Shown here one piece after another: positions 42,403-51,898 of a stretch of DNA of 64,000 nt. The notes below the pieces were generated by a model. That model was given only the letters and a program-made list of their open reading frames with translations. It did no database searches and had not been told where the DNA came from. Position numbers and translations under genes: made by a program. Within the stretch, counting starts at the first letter, position 1, and each line of letters begins with the position of its first letter. Origin of the DNA: DATARH01 sp963778385 (GTDB lineage: Bacteria; Pseudomonadota; Alphaproteobacteria; ATCC43930; CGMCC-115725); assembly GCA_963778385.1 (NCBI GenBank), contig CAVZUA010000034.1:124001-188000 (forward strand), written 5' to 3'.

Positions 42403-43640
42403 TGTCCCGCACCCGCGAGGCGCACGCGGCAGCTGTGGCCCCGCCCGAGCCGCAGCTGCCGCAACGGAGCAGCAGTGCGACGATAACGCGGCTCTTTCCG
42501 CAGCTGCCGAAGAACACCGCACTGCCGCGCCTGCAGGTGCATCGCCTGACCGCGCGCGGTCTGTCGTTTGTCATGATGGTGGCCGTACCCGTCGCGGCCG
42601 CGATGATTTATTACCTGCTGATCGCCGCCGATCAGTACGTCGCCGAATTCCGCCTCAGCCTGCGAACCGTCGATCAGCCTCGTGTGGAGGCTCTGTCGCT
42701 ATTCGGCGGCGACGCCAATCATATGGGGGCGGTTTCAGAGTCTCAGATTGTCGCGCAATACATCGCCAGCCGCGCCGTCGTCGACGACCTCGCGCCAAAA
42801 CTCGATCTTCGTGCCCTGTTTTCGGTGCCGCAGGCCGATTGGTGGGCGCGGCTTTCCCGCTCGGCATCGATCGAGCGGCAGGTCCGTTACTGGCAGGATC
42901 AAGTCGATCCGTTCTACGACCAGACGACCGGGACGATCATCGTTCGGACGCGCGCGTTCACCCCGGACGATGCGCTCGCGCTCGCGCGGGCGATTGTCGG
43001 CGCTTCGGAAAAGCTGATCAACGACCTGTCGGCACGGTCACGACGCGACGCCGTCGGCTACGCCGAAGCGGAGGTCGCCTCAGCCGAAAGCCGGCTCAAG
43101 GCGGCCCTCGCCGCGATCGGGGCGTTTCGCGACCGCGTCGGCACCATCGATCCGGCCAAGGCGGCGGACGCCAACGCCGCACTTTCGACCAAATTGCGCG
43201 ACGACCTGCTGAAGACCAATGCCCGGCTCGCGACGATGAAAGCTGTCGTGCGCGAAGAAACGCCGGCGATCCGGGTGCTGAAGGCCCGCATCCGCTCGCT
43301 CGAAGCCGAGCAGCGCGAACTCGCCCGCGAGTTGACGGCGCCCTCCGCACCTACCTCCACCGCACCAACCCTGTCGCAGCAGATGGGCTCCTACGAGGCT
43401 CTGGAAGCGGAACGGAAATTCGCTGAGACGGCCTATCAGCACGCGCTCGAAGGCCTGGATCGCGCGCGCGACGATGCCGATCGTCGGCACATTTACATTG
43501 AGAGCTTTGTCCCACCTAGCCTGCCGCAAGAGTCCCTCTATCCCCGTCGCTGGCGCGCGCTCGGCACCGTTGCTCTCGTCGCTTTCGCGATCTGGGCGAT
43601 CGGTTGCCTCGCGGTGCAGTCGATCCGCGACCATCTTTAG
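42399..43640 (+). CDS. kpsE: Capsule polysaccharide export inner-membrane protein, KpsE/Wzz-like
   Basis: The ATG at 42399 overlaps kpsT and gives 413 residues. Membrane helices at about 54-77 and 386-408 flank a long periplasmic coiled coil (SAESRLKAALAAIGAFRDRVG and RIRSLEAEQRELARELTA). LYPRRWRALG before the second helix is typical of KpsE/Wzz-type co-polymerases. It would bridge the inner-membrane ABC exporter with the outer-membrane channel. The N-terminal ~50 residues are Pro/Gln-rich and cytoplasmic. Confidence 0.9.
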   Translation: MMSRTREAHAAAVAPPEPQLPQRSSSATITRLFPQLPKNTALPRLQVHRLTARGLSFVMMVAVPVAAAMIYYLLIAADQYVAEFRLSLRTVDQPRVEALSLFGGDANHMGAVSESQIVAQYIASRAVVDDLAPKLDLRALFSVPQADWWARLSRSASIERQVRYWQDQVDPFYDQTTGTIIVRTRAFTPDDALALARAIVGASEKLINDLSARSRRDAVGYAEAEVASAESRLKAALAAIGAFRDRVGTIDPAKAADANAALSTKLRDDLLKTNARLATMKAVVREETPAIRVLKARIRSLEAEQRELARELTAPSAPTSTAPTLSQQMGSYEALEAERKFAETAYQHALEGLDRARDDADRRHIYIESFVPPSLPQESLYPRRWRALGTVALVAFAIWAIGCLAVQSIRDHL

Positions 43641-43652
43641 GCCGAGCACATC

Positions 43653-45086
43653 ATGAGCGTGCGCGAATTCCGTTCGAAGGGTGCCCCGTCGCCGGCCGAG
43701 CCGGGCGGACGGCTTGCGGTGCTGTCGTCTCAGCGCGAGCGGCTGGCGATTGTCTCGACCCGCAACAAGCTCTGTGGCATTGCCTCTTATACCCAGGCGC
43801 TCGAGCACCATCTCGCCGACCTCTTCGACATCACAGTCTTCGATCTCGACCAATACCTGCTGCGCACGCAACACACGCGTCTGCGCAAGCTCGGCGACCG
43901 ACACATCCGAGAGATCTGCGTGCAACTTAAAGAGTTCGATGCAGTCAGCCTGCAGCTCGAATTCGGCACGCTCGGGCGCGACGCCGGGGATATCGCTCGC
44001 CGTTTTCGTTGGCTCGTCCGAGCCGCGCCGCGTCTTTCGGTGACGTTTCACACGTTGATCCGACCACCTGCTTTTCCCTTGCGCGACCTCGCGAAGGCAG
44101 CGGCAAAGCTTCGCTGTGGCGCGGCATTCGATATTTGCGCGGATTTTTTGTACAATAATCGTCTGTCACTCGGCGTCGCCCGCACTTTGCGCCGCACGCA
44201 ACGGCGAAAGCCGGTGAGCGTCATCGTACATAATCGGCGCGATCTCTTCGATGCCCGACACCTGCATCGCTTCGAACGCGTCTTCGACCATCCTCTGAAT
44301 TTTCTCTCGCAGGCAGAGGCCGACGGGGTGCTGACGCATACCACGCGCCGTCAATTTGCCCAGCTCGACGGGCTGCCGCCTGAAGCAAAGTTGATCGGCG
44401 TCTTTGGTTTCCTCAGCGATTACAAGGGATTCGAGACCACTATTCGCGCGCTGTATCATCTTCCGGATGAATATCATCTATTGATATTCGGCGGCGTTCA
44501 CCCCAATCAGATTGAGCGCCATGTCGCGATCCATCCCTATGTCGCATCGCTGTTAAACGATGCCCATGTCGACGCGACGCTCTACGACCACATGCACGGC
44601 ACGCCGACGATCGGCCTCAATCTCGACATCGAGCGACATCTGCACGACCTCTTCGGCAAACATCCGCGCGATCTGTCGAACCGCGTCCATTTCATGGGCG
44701 CGCTCGACGATGGCGACTTTCTGGCCGGCATGGCGATCTGCGACGTCGTGGTCCTACCCTATCTGGAAGTGGGCCAGTCGGCATCCGGTCCGATCTCGCA
44801 GGCAATTGAGCTCGGCTGCCGGGTCATCGCCTCGCGCACCCACACCTTTCTCGAATTCGCGCGATATCACCCGGATACGGTCGAATTCTTCGATATCGGC
44901 AATCACCTCGAACTGGCCGATCGGGTCGCGGCGCGCCGCCGCTACACGGCGCGGCGTGATCGGCTGGCGTATACGGTCGAGACCAATAAGGCGATTTATC
45001 TCGCCGCCAACAGCGCGCCCAACGGCTCCGCCACGTCCTTTTCCCAAAAGCCGCGGCGTCGGCAGCGGGCGACCGCCGCGTCTTGA
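43653..45086 (+). CDS. Glycosyltransferase of the capsule operon
   Basis: A 477-residue GT-B (family 4-like) glycosyltransferase: KLCGIASYTQALEHHL in the N-terminal donor/acceptor domain and LIGVFGFLSDYKGFETTIRA and VVLPYLEVGQSASGPISQAIELG in the C-terminal domain, the latter the usual nucleotide-sugar loop. It lies 12 bases after kpsE and probably adds a sugar to the exported polymer. Donor unknown. It ends against the convergent ThDP enzyme gene with no gap. Confidence 0.85.
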   Translation: MSVREFRSKGAPSPAEPGGRLAVLSSQRERLAIVSTRNKLCGIASYTQALEHHLADLFDITVFDLDQYLLRTQHTRLRKLGDRHIREICVQLKEFDAVSLQLEFGTLGRDAGDIARRFRWLVRAAPRLSVTFHTLIRPPAFPLRDLAKAAAKLRCGAAFDICADFLYNNRLSLGVARTLRRTQRRKPVSVIVHNRRDLFDARHLHRFERVFDHPLNFLSQAEADGVLTHTTRRQFAQLDGLPPEAKLIGVFGFLSDYKGFETTIRALYHLPDEYHLLIFGGVHPNQIERHVAIHPYVASLLNDAHVDATLYDHMHGTPTIGLNLDIERHLHDLFGKHPRDLSNRVHFMGALDDGDFLAGMAICDVVVLPYLEVGQSASGPISQAIELGCRVIASRTHTFLEFARYHPDTVEFFDIGNHLELADRVAARRRYTARRDRLAYTVETNKAIYLAANSAPNGSATSFSQKPRRRQRATAAS

Positions 45087-46767
45087 TCAGCGCGGCGGCG
45101 ACCAAGCCTCGGGAGCACGCGGCTCCAGCTCGGTGACGACATCCAAGATCATCGGCTCGTTGGCGGCGAGCGCTTGCGCGAGTGCCGGCGCGATCTCGTT
45201 CGGCCGCTCGACGCGGATGCCGCGCACGCCAAAACTGCCCGCGACCTTGGTGAAGTCGGTTGGCCCGAAGCGGATCAGCTCCTCGCCCTTGCCCGGGCGA
45301 TTGCCGGAGATGCGGTTCACGCCGGTCAGGTTCTGGCCAAAGCCGGAGTTGTTGTTGACGACCGTCACCGACGGGATTTGGTAACGGCGCGCGGTTTCGA
45401 GCTCGGCGAGGTGGTAGTAGAACCCGCCATCGCCTGTAAAGCACACGACACGGCGCGGTCCGGCCGCGCATTGCGCCCCGAGCGCCGCCGGAAACGCCCA
45501 GCCGAGCGACCCTGCCGCGCGCAAATAGCTCTGCCCCGCGCCGTTCAGCTCGATCATCGTACCGGTCCAGATGCCGGAATAGCCGGTATCGGCGACCAGC
45601 ACACCATCCGCCGGCAGCGCCTTGGTGATCTCGGCGCATAGCCGCTCGACGGTAATCGGTCCGGTCTCGCGCTCCGCCAACGGCGCCATGCTCGCCCGCC
45701 AGTCAGCGACGATCCGCGCAGCCTCCTCGGCAAACCCGCTGTCGCGTACGGGCGTGCCGATGATCTGGTTCAACCGCGTCACTGTCGCTTTCGGGTCGCC
45801 GACCACCCCGGTCGTGTTCGGATAGCTGCGCCCGATTTCGAGCGGATCGACGTCTATCTGCACGATCGGGGTGCCGAGCGGCGGAATGGCCCAATTCAGC
45901 GTCACCTGGTCCCCGGTGTCGCAGCCGATGAACAACACCATGTCGGCGCTGTGGACGATGCGGTTGGCCGGCGGCGCCGAATAGCTGCCGGCCACGCCAA
46001 CCGACAGGCGATGCCGCGTCGGGATGATGCCGCGCGCACCCAGCGTGGTGGCGATCGGCGCGGCGAGCGCTTCCGCCAGTGCCAGAATTTCCGGGCCCGC
46101 GCCGGAGGCCGCGGCACCATCGCCGGCGACGATCGCCAAGCGGCGCGCGCCGGCCAACAGCTTGGCGGCGCGCTCGATATCGCTATCATCCGCGACCGGC
46201 CGATGCACCGGAATCTGCCTTTTGTCGTGATCGATCTCGACATCGGCATCGGTCTGGCCGAGCTCGATGACATCGCCCTGCAGCCCGTTGAAGTCGAGAT
46301 GCGTCGGCCGGATCGGGTCGGCCAGCGCCGCGCGCCAGGCGTGGCGCAACAGCCGCGGCAACTCGCTCGTCGAATTCGACCGGCGAGGAGAATTTGGTCA
46401 CCGCCGCGAAGAGCGGTGCATGCGCGACTTCCTGATACGAATTGCGGTGCTGAAACAACTGTTCCTTGCGACCGCTAAGGGCGATGACCGGGCTGCGACC
46501 GAGATACGGGTCCTGCAAACCGGAGGCGAGGTTCGCGGCGCCGACTGACTGGGCCATGCAAACCCCCGGACGCATCGCAACGCGGGCATAGCCGTCGGCC
46601 ATGTAGGCCGCGGCCTTCTCCGAATGCGCGAGGATCGGCTTCACGCCTAGATCGCTGAGCGCGAGTAAAGTCCGCCGCATTGTCGACTCGACAAAGAACA
46701 CATGGCTCATGCCGGTGCTGGCGAGCGCCCGCGCCAGCCATTCGGCGCCGTTCATGGTTTCGGGCAT
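45087..46767 (-). pseudogene. Thiamine-diphosphate enzyme (acetolactate synthase-like) with a one-base frame break
   Basis: ATG 46767, after AGGAGG, opens the N-terminal PYR domain with HSEKAAAYMADGYARV (catalytic Glu). Around base 46365 one extra base shifts the frame; homology continues as ELPRLLRHAWRAALADP. The C-terminal domain has GDGGFYYHLAE and TVVNNN, the ThDP-Mg motif. Total span is 1681 bases, one more than a multiple of three, so the intact product would be ~559 residues. Substrate is unknown; neighbours (SDR, aldolase, VOC) suggest carbonyl metabolism. Mutation or sequencing error. Confidence 0.85.
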
Positions 46768-46787
46768 CGTTTCCTCCTCAAGATTTT

Positions 46788-47549
46788 TTAGAGCGTCAAC
46801 CCGCCATCGACGATGACCGTCTGGCCGGTGATCATCGAGTTGCCGGCGCATAGGAAAAACACCGTCTCGGCGATGTCCTGCGGGGTGCAGGCGCGCTTCA
46901 ACGGCGTGCGCTCTACCGAAGCGACCTTCCGGTCGGCAGGCCAATCCTTGTTCCACGGGCTGTCGACAAACCCGGGGGCGACGGCATTGACACGGATGTC
47001 GGGCGCCAAAGCCCGCGCCAGGCTGCGCGTCAGATTGATGACGCCGGCCTTGCTTGCCGCATAGGGGATGCTGCTGCCGCTGCCCTGCACGCCGGCGATC
47101 GATGCGGTGCTGCAGATCGCGCCTTTCGCGGCGCGCAGCGCCGGTACGGCCGCATGGGCGCAGCGAAACGGGCCAATCAAATTGGTGTTGAGAATGGTCT
47201 GCCAAAATCCCTCGGTCAGGCGGTCCAGTTCGGGGAACGGAATCGGCGCGGGAGTCGCCGGCGTGCCGGCATTGTTGAAGAGATAGTCGAGCCGTCCTAG
47301 GGCTTCGATCGCACGTCCCACCATGGCCTCGGCCTCGATCGGCACCGCGACATTGCCGGGCGCGGCGACGACCTTGTGGCCCTCCGCCTTCAGCCGCGCG
47401 ATCTGCTCCGCGCCGCGCGCGTCGTCCGGCAAATGATTGAGTGCGACGGTGGCGCCGGCCCGCGCAAACATCTCGACGGCCGCGAGACCGATACCCGAGG
47501 CGGCGCCGGTGATGAGCGCGGTCTTGCCGCTCAGGTCGATCGTGATCAT
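46788..47549 (-). CDS. Short-chain dehydrogenase/reductase
   Basis: Start at ATG 47549 after AGGAG; 253 residues. The cofactor loop TGAASGIG, NNAG, the catalytic Ser (STASIAG) and YAASK are all present, making a classical SDR. The Asn-His-Leu after the second strand suggests NADP preference, but that is weak. It lies 20 bases upstream of the ThDP enzyme on the same strand and probably shares its pathway. Substrate unknown. Confidence 0.93.
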   Translation of the reverse strand: MITIDLSGKTALITGAASGIGLAAVEMFARAGATVALNHLPDDARGAEQIARLKAEGHKVVAAPGNVAVPIEAEAMVGRAIEALGRLDYLFNNAGTPATPAPIPFPELDRLTEGFWQTILNTNLIGPFRCAHAAVPALRAAKGAICSTASIAGVQGSGSSIPYAASKAGVINLTRSLARALAPDIRVNAVAPGFVDSPWNKDWPADRKVASVERTPLKRACTPQDIAETVFFLCAGNSMITGQTVIVDGGLTL

Positions 47550-47707
47550 CTGACGGACGCTCCTCGGATGAGAACGGGAGCGATTAGCATGACGGGTCGG
47601 CTCCGAGTTCAAGGCGGCGGCCGAGCAGCGGCTTCACGGGGTGTTCAACAGCCCCGCTCCCGCGATGAGCTACATTCCGCGCCTCTCAACGGCAACAGGT
47701 GTTGTTG

Positions 47708-48691
47708 ATGATCAAGCGTCGCACATTTCTGCTGGCACTCCCCCTCGCTTCAGCACTCCCGCGTTTCGCGCGGGCGCAATCTTCGGCGAGAGTTTATCGC
47801 GTCGGATTGCTTGGGCCGGCGCTGCCTTTTACCGATCAGTCGCCGGCGGTGATCGGCCTTTCGAAGGGCTTCGCAAAGCGCGGCTACAAGGTCGGCGAGA
47901 CCCTCGTGTTTGTGCGGCGCGCGGCGCAAGGAGATATCGCGCTCCTGCCGGGGTTCGTCGACGAGCTCAACGCCGCCAATGTCGATGTGATCATCACCGT
48001 CGGCTACACCGCGGCGCTCGCCGCCAAGGAACACGCGAAGGTGCCGGTCGTGGTGACCAATTCGGGCGACCCCGAAGCGACGCATCTGGTCGCCAGTCTC
48101 GCGCGCCCGGGCGGTAATGTGACCGGAATTTCCGAAGTCGCCACCGAGCTATCGGCAAAACGCCTACAGCTTCTTAAGGAGACCGTCCCGACGCTCAGCA
48201 AGGTCGCGATGCTGTGGAATGCCGACGACCTCGGGATGACCCTGCGTTACCAGGCGGCCGGCGCCGCCGCGAAGGGGCTTAATCTCACGGTGCAATCGCT
48301 CGGCGTTCGCGAGCCTGACGATTTCGGCAACGCCTTTGCCACGATGGACCGCGATCGACCCGACGGTCTGCTCATGGTCACCAACTCGCTGACCAGCCTC
48401 AATCGCCGCCGGGTGTTCGATTACGCCGCCGCGCACAAAATGCCGGCGATCTATGAATACGATTTCCTGGTGCGCGATGGCGGATTGATGTCTTACGGGC
48501 CGGATGGCGCCGAAGTGATGGACCGCGCCGCCGGGCTCGCCGATCGCATCCTCAAGGGCGCAAAGCCGGCCGATCTGCCGCTCGAAGAACCCACGCGCTT
48601 CATCTTGGCAATCAACCAGAAGACCGCGGACGTGATCGGTCTCGCGATTCCACAATCGATCCTCGCGCGGACCAACAATGTGATCGAGTAG
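47708..48691 (+). CDS. ABC transporter substrate-binding protein, PF04392-like
   Basis: I use ATG 47708; GTG 47699 is also possible. The 327-residue product has a Tat-like/Sec signal peptide (IKRRTFLLALPLASALPRF) and the periplasmic-binding fold: RVGLLGP, VDVIITVGYTAALAAKE, VPVVVTNSGDPEATHLVASL and ARPGGNVTG. The family includes tryptophan/tyrosine binding proteins (TrpX) and many of unknown ligand. It stands alone on the plus strand, with no permease or ATPase beside it. Ligand unknown. Confidence 0.88.
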   Translation: MIKRRTFLLALPLASALPRFARAQSSARVYRVGLLGPALPFTDQSPAVIGLSKGFAKRGYKVGETLVFVRRAAQGDIALLPGFVDELNAANVDVIITVGYTAALAAKEHAKVPVVVTNSGDPEATHLVASLARPGGNVTGISEVATELSAKRLQLLKETVPTLSKVAMLWNADDLGMTLRYQAAGAAAKGLNLTVQSLGVREPDDFGNAFATMDRDRPDGLLMVTNSLTSLNRRRVFDYAAAHKMPAIYEYDFLVRDGGLMSYGPDGAEVMDRAAGLADRILKGAKPADLPLEEPTRFILAINQKTADVIGLAIPQSILARTNNVIE

Positions 48692-48697
48692 CGGCTG

Positions 48698-49039
48698 CTA
48701 GGTAGCCTCAATCGCGGCCAGCGCGGCATCGAGACCGTGACAGATCGGCGCGAGGGTCTCGATGCCGGTAGTGGTCAGTACCAACTCGACATTCCGCTCC
48801 GGCGACATCAGGACGAGCTTTGCGTTCCGCAAGGCGACCGCCTTGGCGCTCATCACGATCGAGCGAACGCCCATCGAGGACAAAAAGCTCACCTGCGCCA
48901 GGTCGATGATGAGCGAGCGCCCGCTGCCTGCCAGCGCGCTGAGCCGCAAGTCGATCGCCGCGGCGCCGACGACATCCCAACGCCCTATCGGCACCGCCTT
49001 GGTCACCGCCGGACCAAGCTGTTCGATCAGCAGTTCCAC
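48698..49039 (-). CDS. STAS-domain protein (anti-sigma factor antagonist-like)
   Basis: A 113-residue single STAS domain starting at GTG 49039. The core IIDLAQVSFLSSMGVRSIVM contains the Ser of the SpoIIAA phosphorylation motif (SSMG). Such proteins bind an anti-sigma kinase and switch stress responses. No kinase or sigma gene is adjacent, so its partner is elsewhere. It ends seven bases from the convergent binding-protein gene and follows the VOC gene by nine bases. Confidence 0.85.
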   Translation of the reverse strand: MELLIEQLGPAVTKAVPIGRWDVVGAAAIDLRLSALAGSGRSLIIDLAQVSFLSSMGVRSIVMSAKAVALRNAKLVLMSPERNVELVLTTTGIETLAPICHGLDAALAAIEAT

Positions 49040-49048
49040 CGGCGCGGC

Positions 49049-49648
49049 TCAGTGCTTGCTAAGCATGTCCCAGGGCATCTTGCCCTCGGGCAGGGGCGGG
49101 ATTTCGAGTAGGCTGGCCATCGGCTCTCCTGCCTCGTACCGCCGGCAAAGCTCCTCCGGATCATAGGTCACGCCGACCGGGTTGTCGCGGAAGGCGCCGC
49201 TCTGAAAATAACCGTCGAGTTCCTTGGGCGTCGCGAAATTGTCGATCTGCAGCTCGACGCGGTTGTTGTCGGGATCGCGGTAGTAGATCGAAGTGGTCAC
49301 GCCATGGTTGATCGGCCAGTTCGGCATGATGCCGGCGGTCTTTAGCCGGCGGTAGGTCGAGAGCAGCTCGCCGAGATCGTTGTAGCTGTAGGCGACATGG
49401 TCGGTGCCGGTCGACCCGGGATCGCGCACGCCGGCGCCCGGCATGTCGATCAGCGCCAGACGATGATGCTCGTCGTCATAGGAGAGGAAACACAGCCGCT
49501 CGTCGCGGAAGACGATGCGCGCGTTGAGCACCGTCCGATACCATTCGACCATCTTATCGATCTGCCCGGTGCGCAGCACGAAATGCGCGAATTTGGCGGG
49601 GCTGACCGCCTGCGCCGACAGTTTGCGGACGGGGCTGACATCGTTCAT
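49049..49648 (-). CDS. VOC-family dioxygenase/glyoxalase-like protein
   Basis: A 199-residue protein with one vicinal-oxygen-chelate domain. Candidate metal ligands are the His in KFAHFVLRT, the His in DHVAYSYND and the Glu in NRVELQIDN, typical of extradiol dioxygenase-like proteins. The C-terminal extension (PLPEGKMPWDMLSKH) is outside the domain. It lies 25 bases after the class II aldolase gene, so the two are probably one operon in a carbonyl or aromatic pathway. Substrate unknown. Confidence 0.87.
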   Translation of the reverse strand: MNDVSPVRKLSAQAVSPAKFAHFVLRTGQIDKMVEWYRTVLNARIVFRDERLCFLSYDDEHHRLALIDMPGAGVRDPGSTGTDHVAYSYNDLGELLSTYRRLKTAGIMPNWPINHGVTTSIYYRDPDNNRVELQIDNFATPKELDGYFQSGAFRDNPVGVTYDPEELCRRYEAGEPMASLLEIPPLPEGKMPWDMLSKH

Positions 49649-49673
49649 CGGAGGATCTCCCTGGTCTGTATCA

Positions 49674-50456
49674 TTAGTCGGCGTAGTCAGGCTCCTTGCG
49701 GTCGAGCAGCCGCTTCAGCGCGGCGAAGTGATGATCGCACGGCTTCTTGTTGCCGTATTCGGGCCAGATTTGCTGGTATTGCGCGAGGGTGTGCTCGACG
49801 ACGCTCGGCTTGACCTCGCGCAGCTTGCGGCCGGTCCACATCGCGAAGAGCTGCACCTGGCAGGCCCGCTCCAGGTAATAGAGCATGTCGTAGGCCTCGG
49901 CGACGCTCGACCCGCAGACGCAGACGCCGTGATTGGCCATGAACAGCACCTTCCTGTCCGGCCCGAGAATGCCGGCAAGCCGCTCGCCCTCGCTCGAGTC
50001 GAGTGCGACGCCGGTGTAGTCGTGGTCATAAGCGACCTTGTCGAGAAACCCGATCTCGGTTTGGCCAATCGGCAGCAGCTCCGGTTCCTCGAGCCGCGCC
50101 AGCGCGCTCGCATACGGCATATGGGTGTGCAGCACGGCGGCATGCTGGGGCACCAGGCGATGGATCGGCGCGTGGATGCAATAGGCCGACTGTTCGACCT
50201 CGCCCTCGCCGGCCAGCACCTCGCCATCCCAGCTGACTTCCATAAAGCAGCTGGCGGTCACCTCCGACCAGTGCAGCCCGAAGGGGATCTGGTAATAGCG
50301 GTCGGTCTTGCCGGGTACGGCCAGCGTCAAATGATTGAAGATGCCTTCGCTGAACCCATGCCACACCGCGAGCCGGTGCGCCGCCGCGAGATCGACGCGC
50401 GCCTGCCATTCGGCGGCGGTAATTGTCGGACTGTCCTTCAGAAAGACGAGGGCCAT
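49674..50456 (-). CDS. Class II aldolase/adducin-family protein
   Basis: A 260-residue protein of the class II (Zn) aldolase family. LTLAVPGKTDRYYQIPFG holds the phosphate/substrate loop, HAPIHRLVPQHAAVLHTHMPYAS the His-rich metal site, and LFMANHGVCVCGSSVAEAYD the third His. It would cleave or epimerise a sugar-like or decarboxylate a small hydroxy acid. It follows the NCS1 permease gene by 165 bases on the same strand, with a strong hairpin between. Confidence 0.88.
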   Translation of the reverse strand: MALVFLKDSPTITAAEWQARVDLAAAHRLAVWHGFSEGIFNHLTLAVPGKTDRYYQIPFGLHWSEVTASCFMEVSWDGEVLAGEGEVEQSAYCIHAPIHRLVPQHAAVLHTHMPYASALARLEEPELLPIGQTEIGFLDKVAYDHDYTGVALDSSEGERLAGILGPDRKVLFMANHGVCVCGSSVAEAYDMLYYLERACQVQLFAMWTGRKLREVKPSVVEHTLAQYQQIWPEYGNKKPCDHHFAALKRLLDRKEPDYAD

Positions 50457-50529
50457 GCTGTCTCCTGTGCGCGCTCGGCGCGTGTTTGCTCGGGCAAAAG
50501 ACTAGGCAATTCCGGCCAGCATGCCGAAT

Positions 50530-50573
50530 CCGAAATTCGCCTTGTCCCGCGGCGGATTCAAAGCGAATTTCGG
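50530..50573. terminator. Strong stem-loop between permease and aldolase genes
   Basis: Perfect 11-base arms CCGAAATTCGC (50530-50540) and GCGAATTTCGG (50563-50573) with a 22-base loop; the arms extend imperfectly on both sides. It lies 48 bases after the permease stop on the minus strand, so it may end or attenuate that transcript. A second short stem GGCGC/GCGCC follows at ~50580. Confidence 0.55.
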
Positions 50574-50620
50574 GTTCGACGGCGCGCTGGCAGCGCCGTG
50601 AAACTGACGCGCCGCAAAAA

Positions 50621-51898
50621 TTAACGCGTCGCGAGTTCCCAATCGAGGTCCTCGACAGCCTCGCGCTGTACGGTGGTCGGGTGCGACGCCCGCGCCAGTA
50701 CGGCGAAACGCGGCACCAGCAGCGTCATGGTCGCCCAATAGCCCGCGCCGGTCACGACAACGGTGACCAAAACCCAAATCCATTCCACCGGGATGACGAA
50801 CATGTACGCGAGAAAGCCGAGCCCGGTCCAAACGACTGCGACCGGATTGACCCCTTTCCAGAACCAGTAGGGCCCGTTGGGCTCGAACAGCCCGACCAGG
50901 TCGATGTGCATGCGCTTAACGAAAATGTAGAGGTTGAGGACGTTGATCGTCCAATTATCGAGCGCGATGACGATGAGGAACATCAGCAGCGTAAACCAGC
51001 CGCTGCTCAGGCCCGAGACGATCTCGAACACATTCGCGGTCTTGCCCAGCGTCGCGGCCGCACCATAAGCGCCGAGCAGCGCGGCGAAACAGCCGCCGCC
51101 CACTTTGCCGATCAGCGTTCCCAGCCACATGTCGGTCCGGGACCGGGTATAGCGGCAGAAATCGGCCGAGTCGGTCACCATCGTCAGCGAGCCGGCGGCG
51201 ACGACGTTCATCCAGGTGACGAACAGCAGCCAGTTCGCCTTTTCGGGATTACCCGGATAGGCCAGCACCTCGGACACCGAGAAATGCGGCAGACCGCTGG
51301 TCGCCATCAGCAAGATGACATAGCTGAGAATGACGATCTTGAACGGCAGCGCCATGCGCGACAGGTGCTTCAGCGAGCCATAGCCGATGATCGCCACCAC
51401 CGCCTGCAGCACGGCAAACGCGATGCTGACCGCGACCAGCGAATGCGGCGTGCCGGTCCAGCGGTCGAGAATGGCGACGACAGCAAGCGACCCGGCGACC
51501 GTCTGATAGGCGAACCAATAGGTCGAGGCGATCGTCCGCAGGAACGAGGGAACCCATTTTGCCCCGCGCACGCCGTAGACCATGCGGGTGGATACCTGCC
51601 CGGGCAGGCCGTAATCGACACCGACTGTCGCCATGATCGTATAAGCGATCGTCGCCAGCAGCACGCCTGAGGTAATCGCGCCGACGGCGCCGAGAAACGA
51701 CAGCCCCGACACCACCGCCAGCCCGCCGACCAGGATCGAGCCGGGGTTCAGGGCAAAGCCGAAGATGATGAAAAAAATATCCTGCCAGCGCACCGTCTTG
51801 AGCTCGGTCGGCACCGGTTCGATGCCAAATTGCTCGACGCCCTTCGGCTGGTAATAGCGCCGTCTGATCTTTTCCTCGATTTCGACCGTCGCATGCAT
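50621..51898 (-). CDS. NCS1-family nucleobase/cofactor permease
   Basis: A 425-residue membrane protein with about 12 helices of the nucleobase:cation symporter-1 family (cytosine, hydantoin, thiamine permeases). GFALNPGSILVGGLAVVSGL is the first signature helix and DSADFCRYTRSRTDM a conserved loop near helix 7. Substrate unknown; it may supply the aldolase/VOC/SDR genes below it. An AT-rich, promoter-like patch lies upstream at ~51940-52020. Confidence 0.9.
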   Translation of the reverse strand: MHATVEIEEKIRRRYYQPKGVEQFGIEPVPTELKTVRWQDIFFIIFGFALNPGSILVGGLAVVSGLSFLGAVGAITSGVLLATIAYTIMATVGVDYGLPGQVSTRMVYGVRGAKWVPSFLRTIASTYWFAYQTVAGSLAVVAILDRWTGTPHSLVAVSIAFAVLQAVVAIIGYGSLKHLSRMALPFKIVILSYVILLMATSGLPHFSVSEVLAYPGNPEKANWLLFVTWMNVVAAGSLTMVTDSADFCRYTRSRTDMWLGTLIGKVGGGCFAALLGAYGAAATLGKTANVFEIVSGLSSGWFTLLMFLIVIALDNWTINVLNLYIFVKRMHIDLVGLFEPNGPYWFWKGVNPVAVVWTGLGFLAYMFVIPVEWIWVLVTVVVTGAGYWATMTLLVPRFAVLARASHPTTVQREAVEDLDWELATR

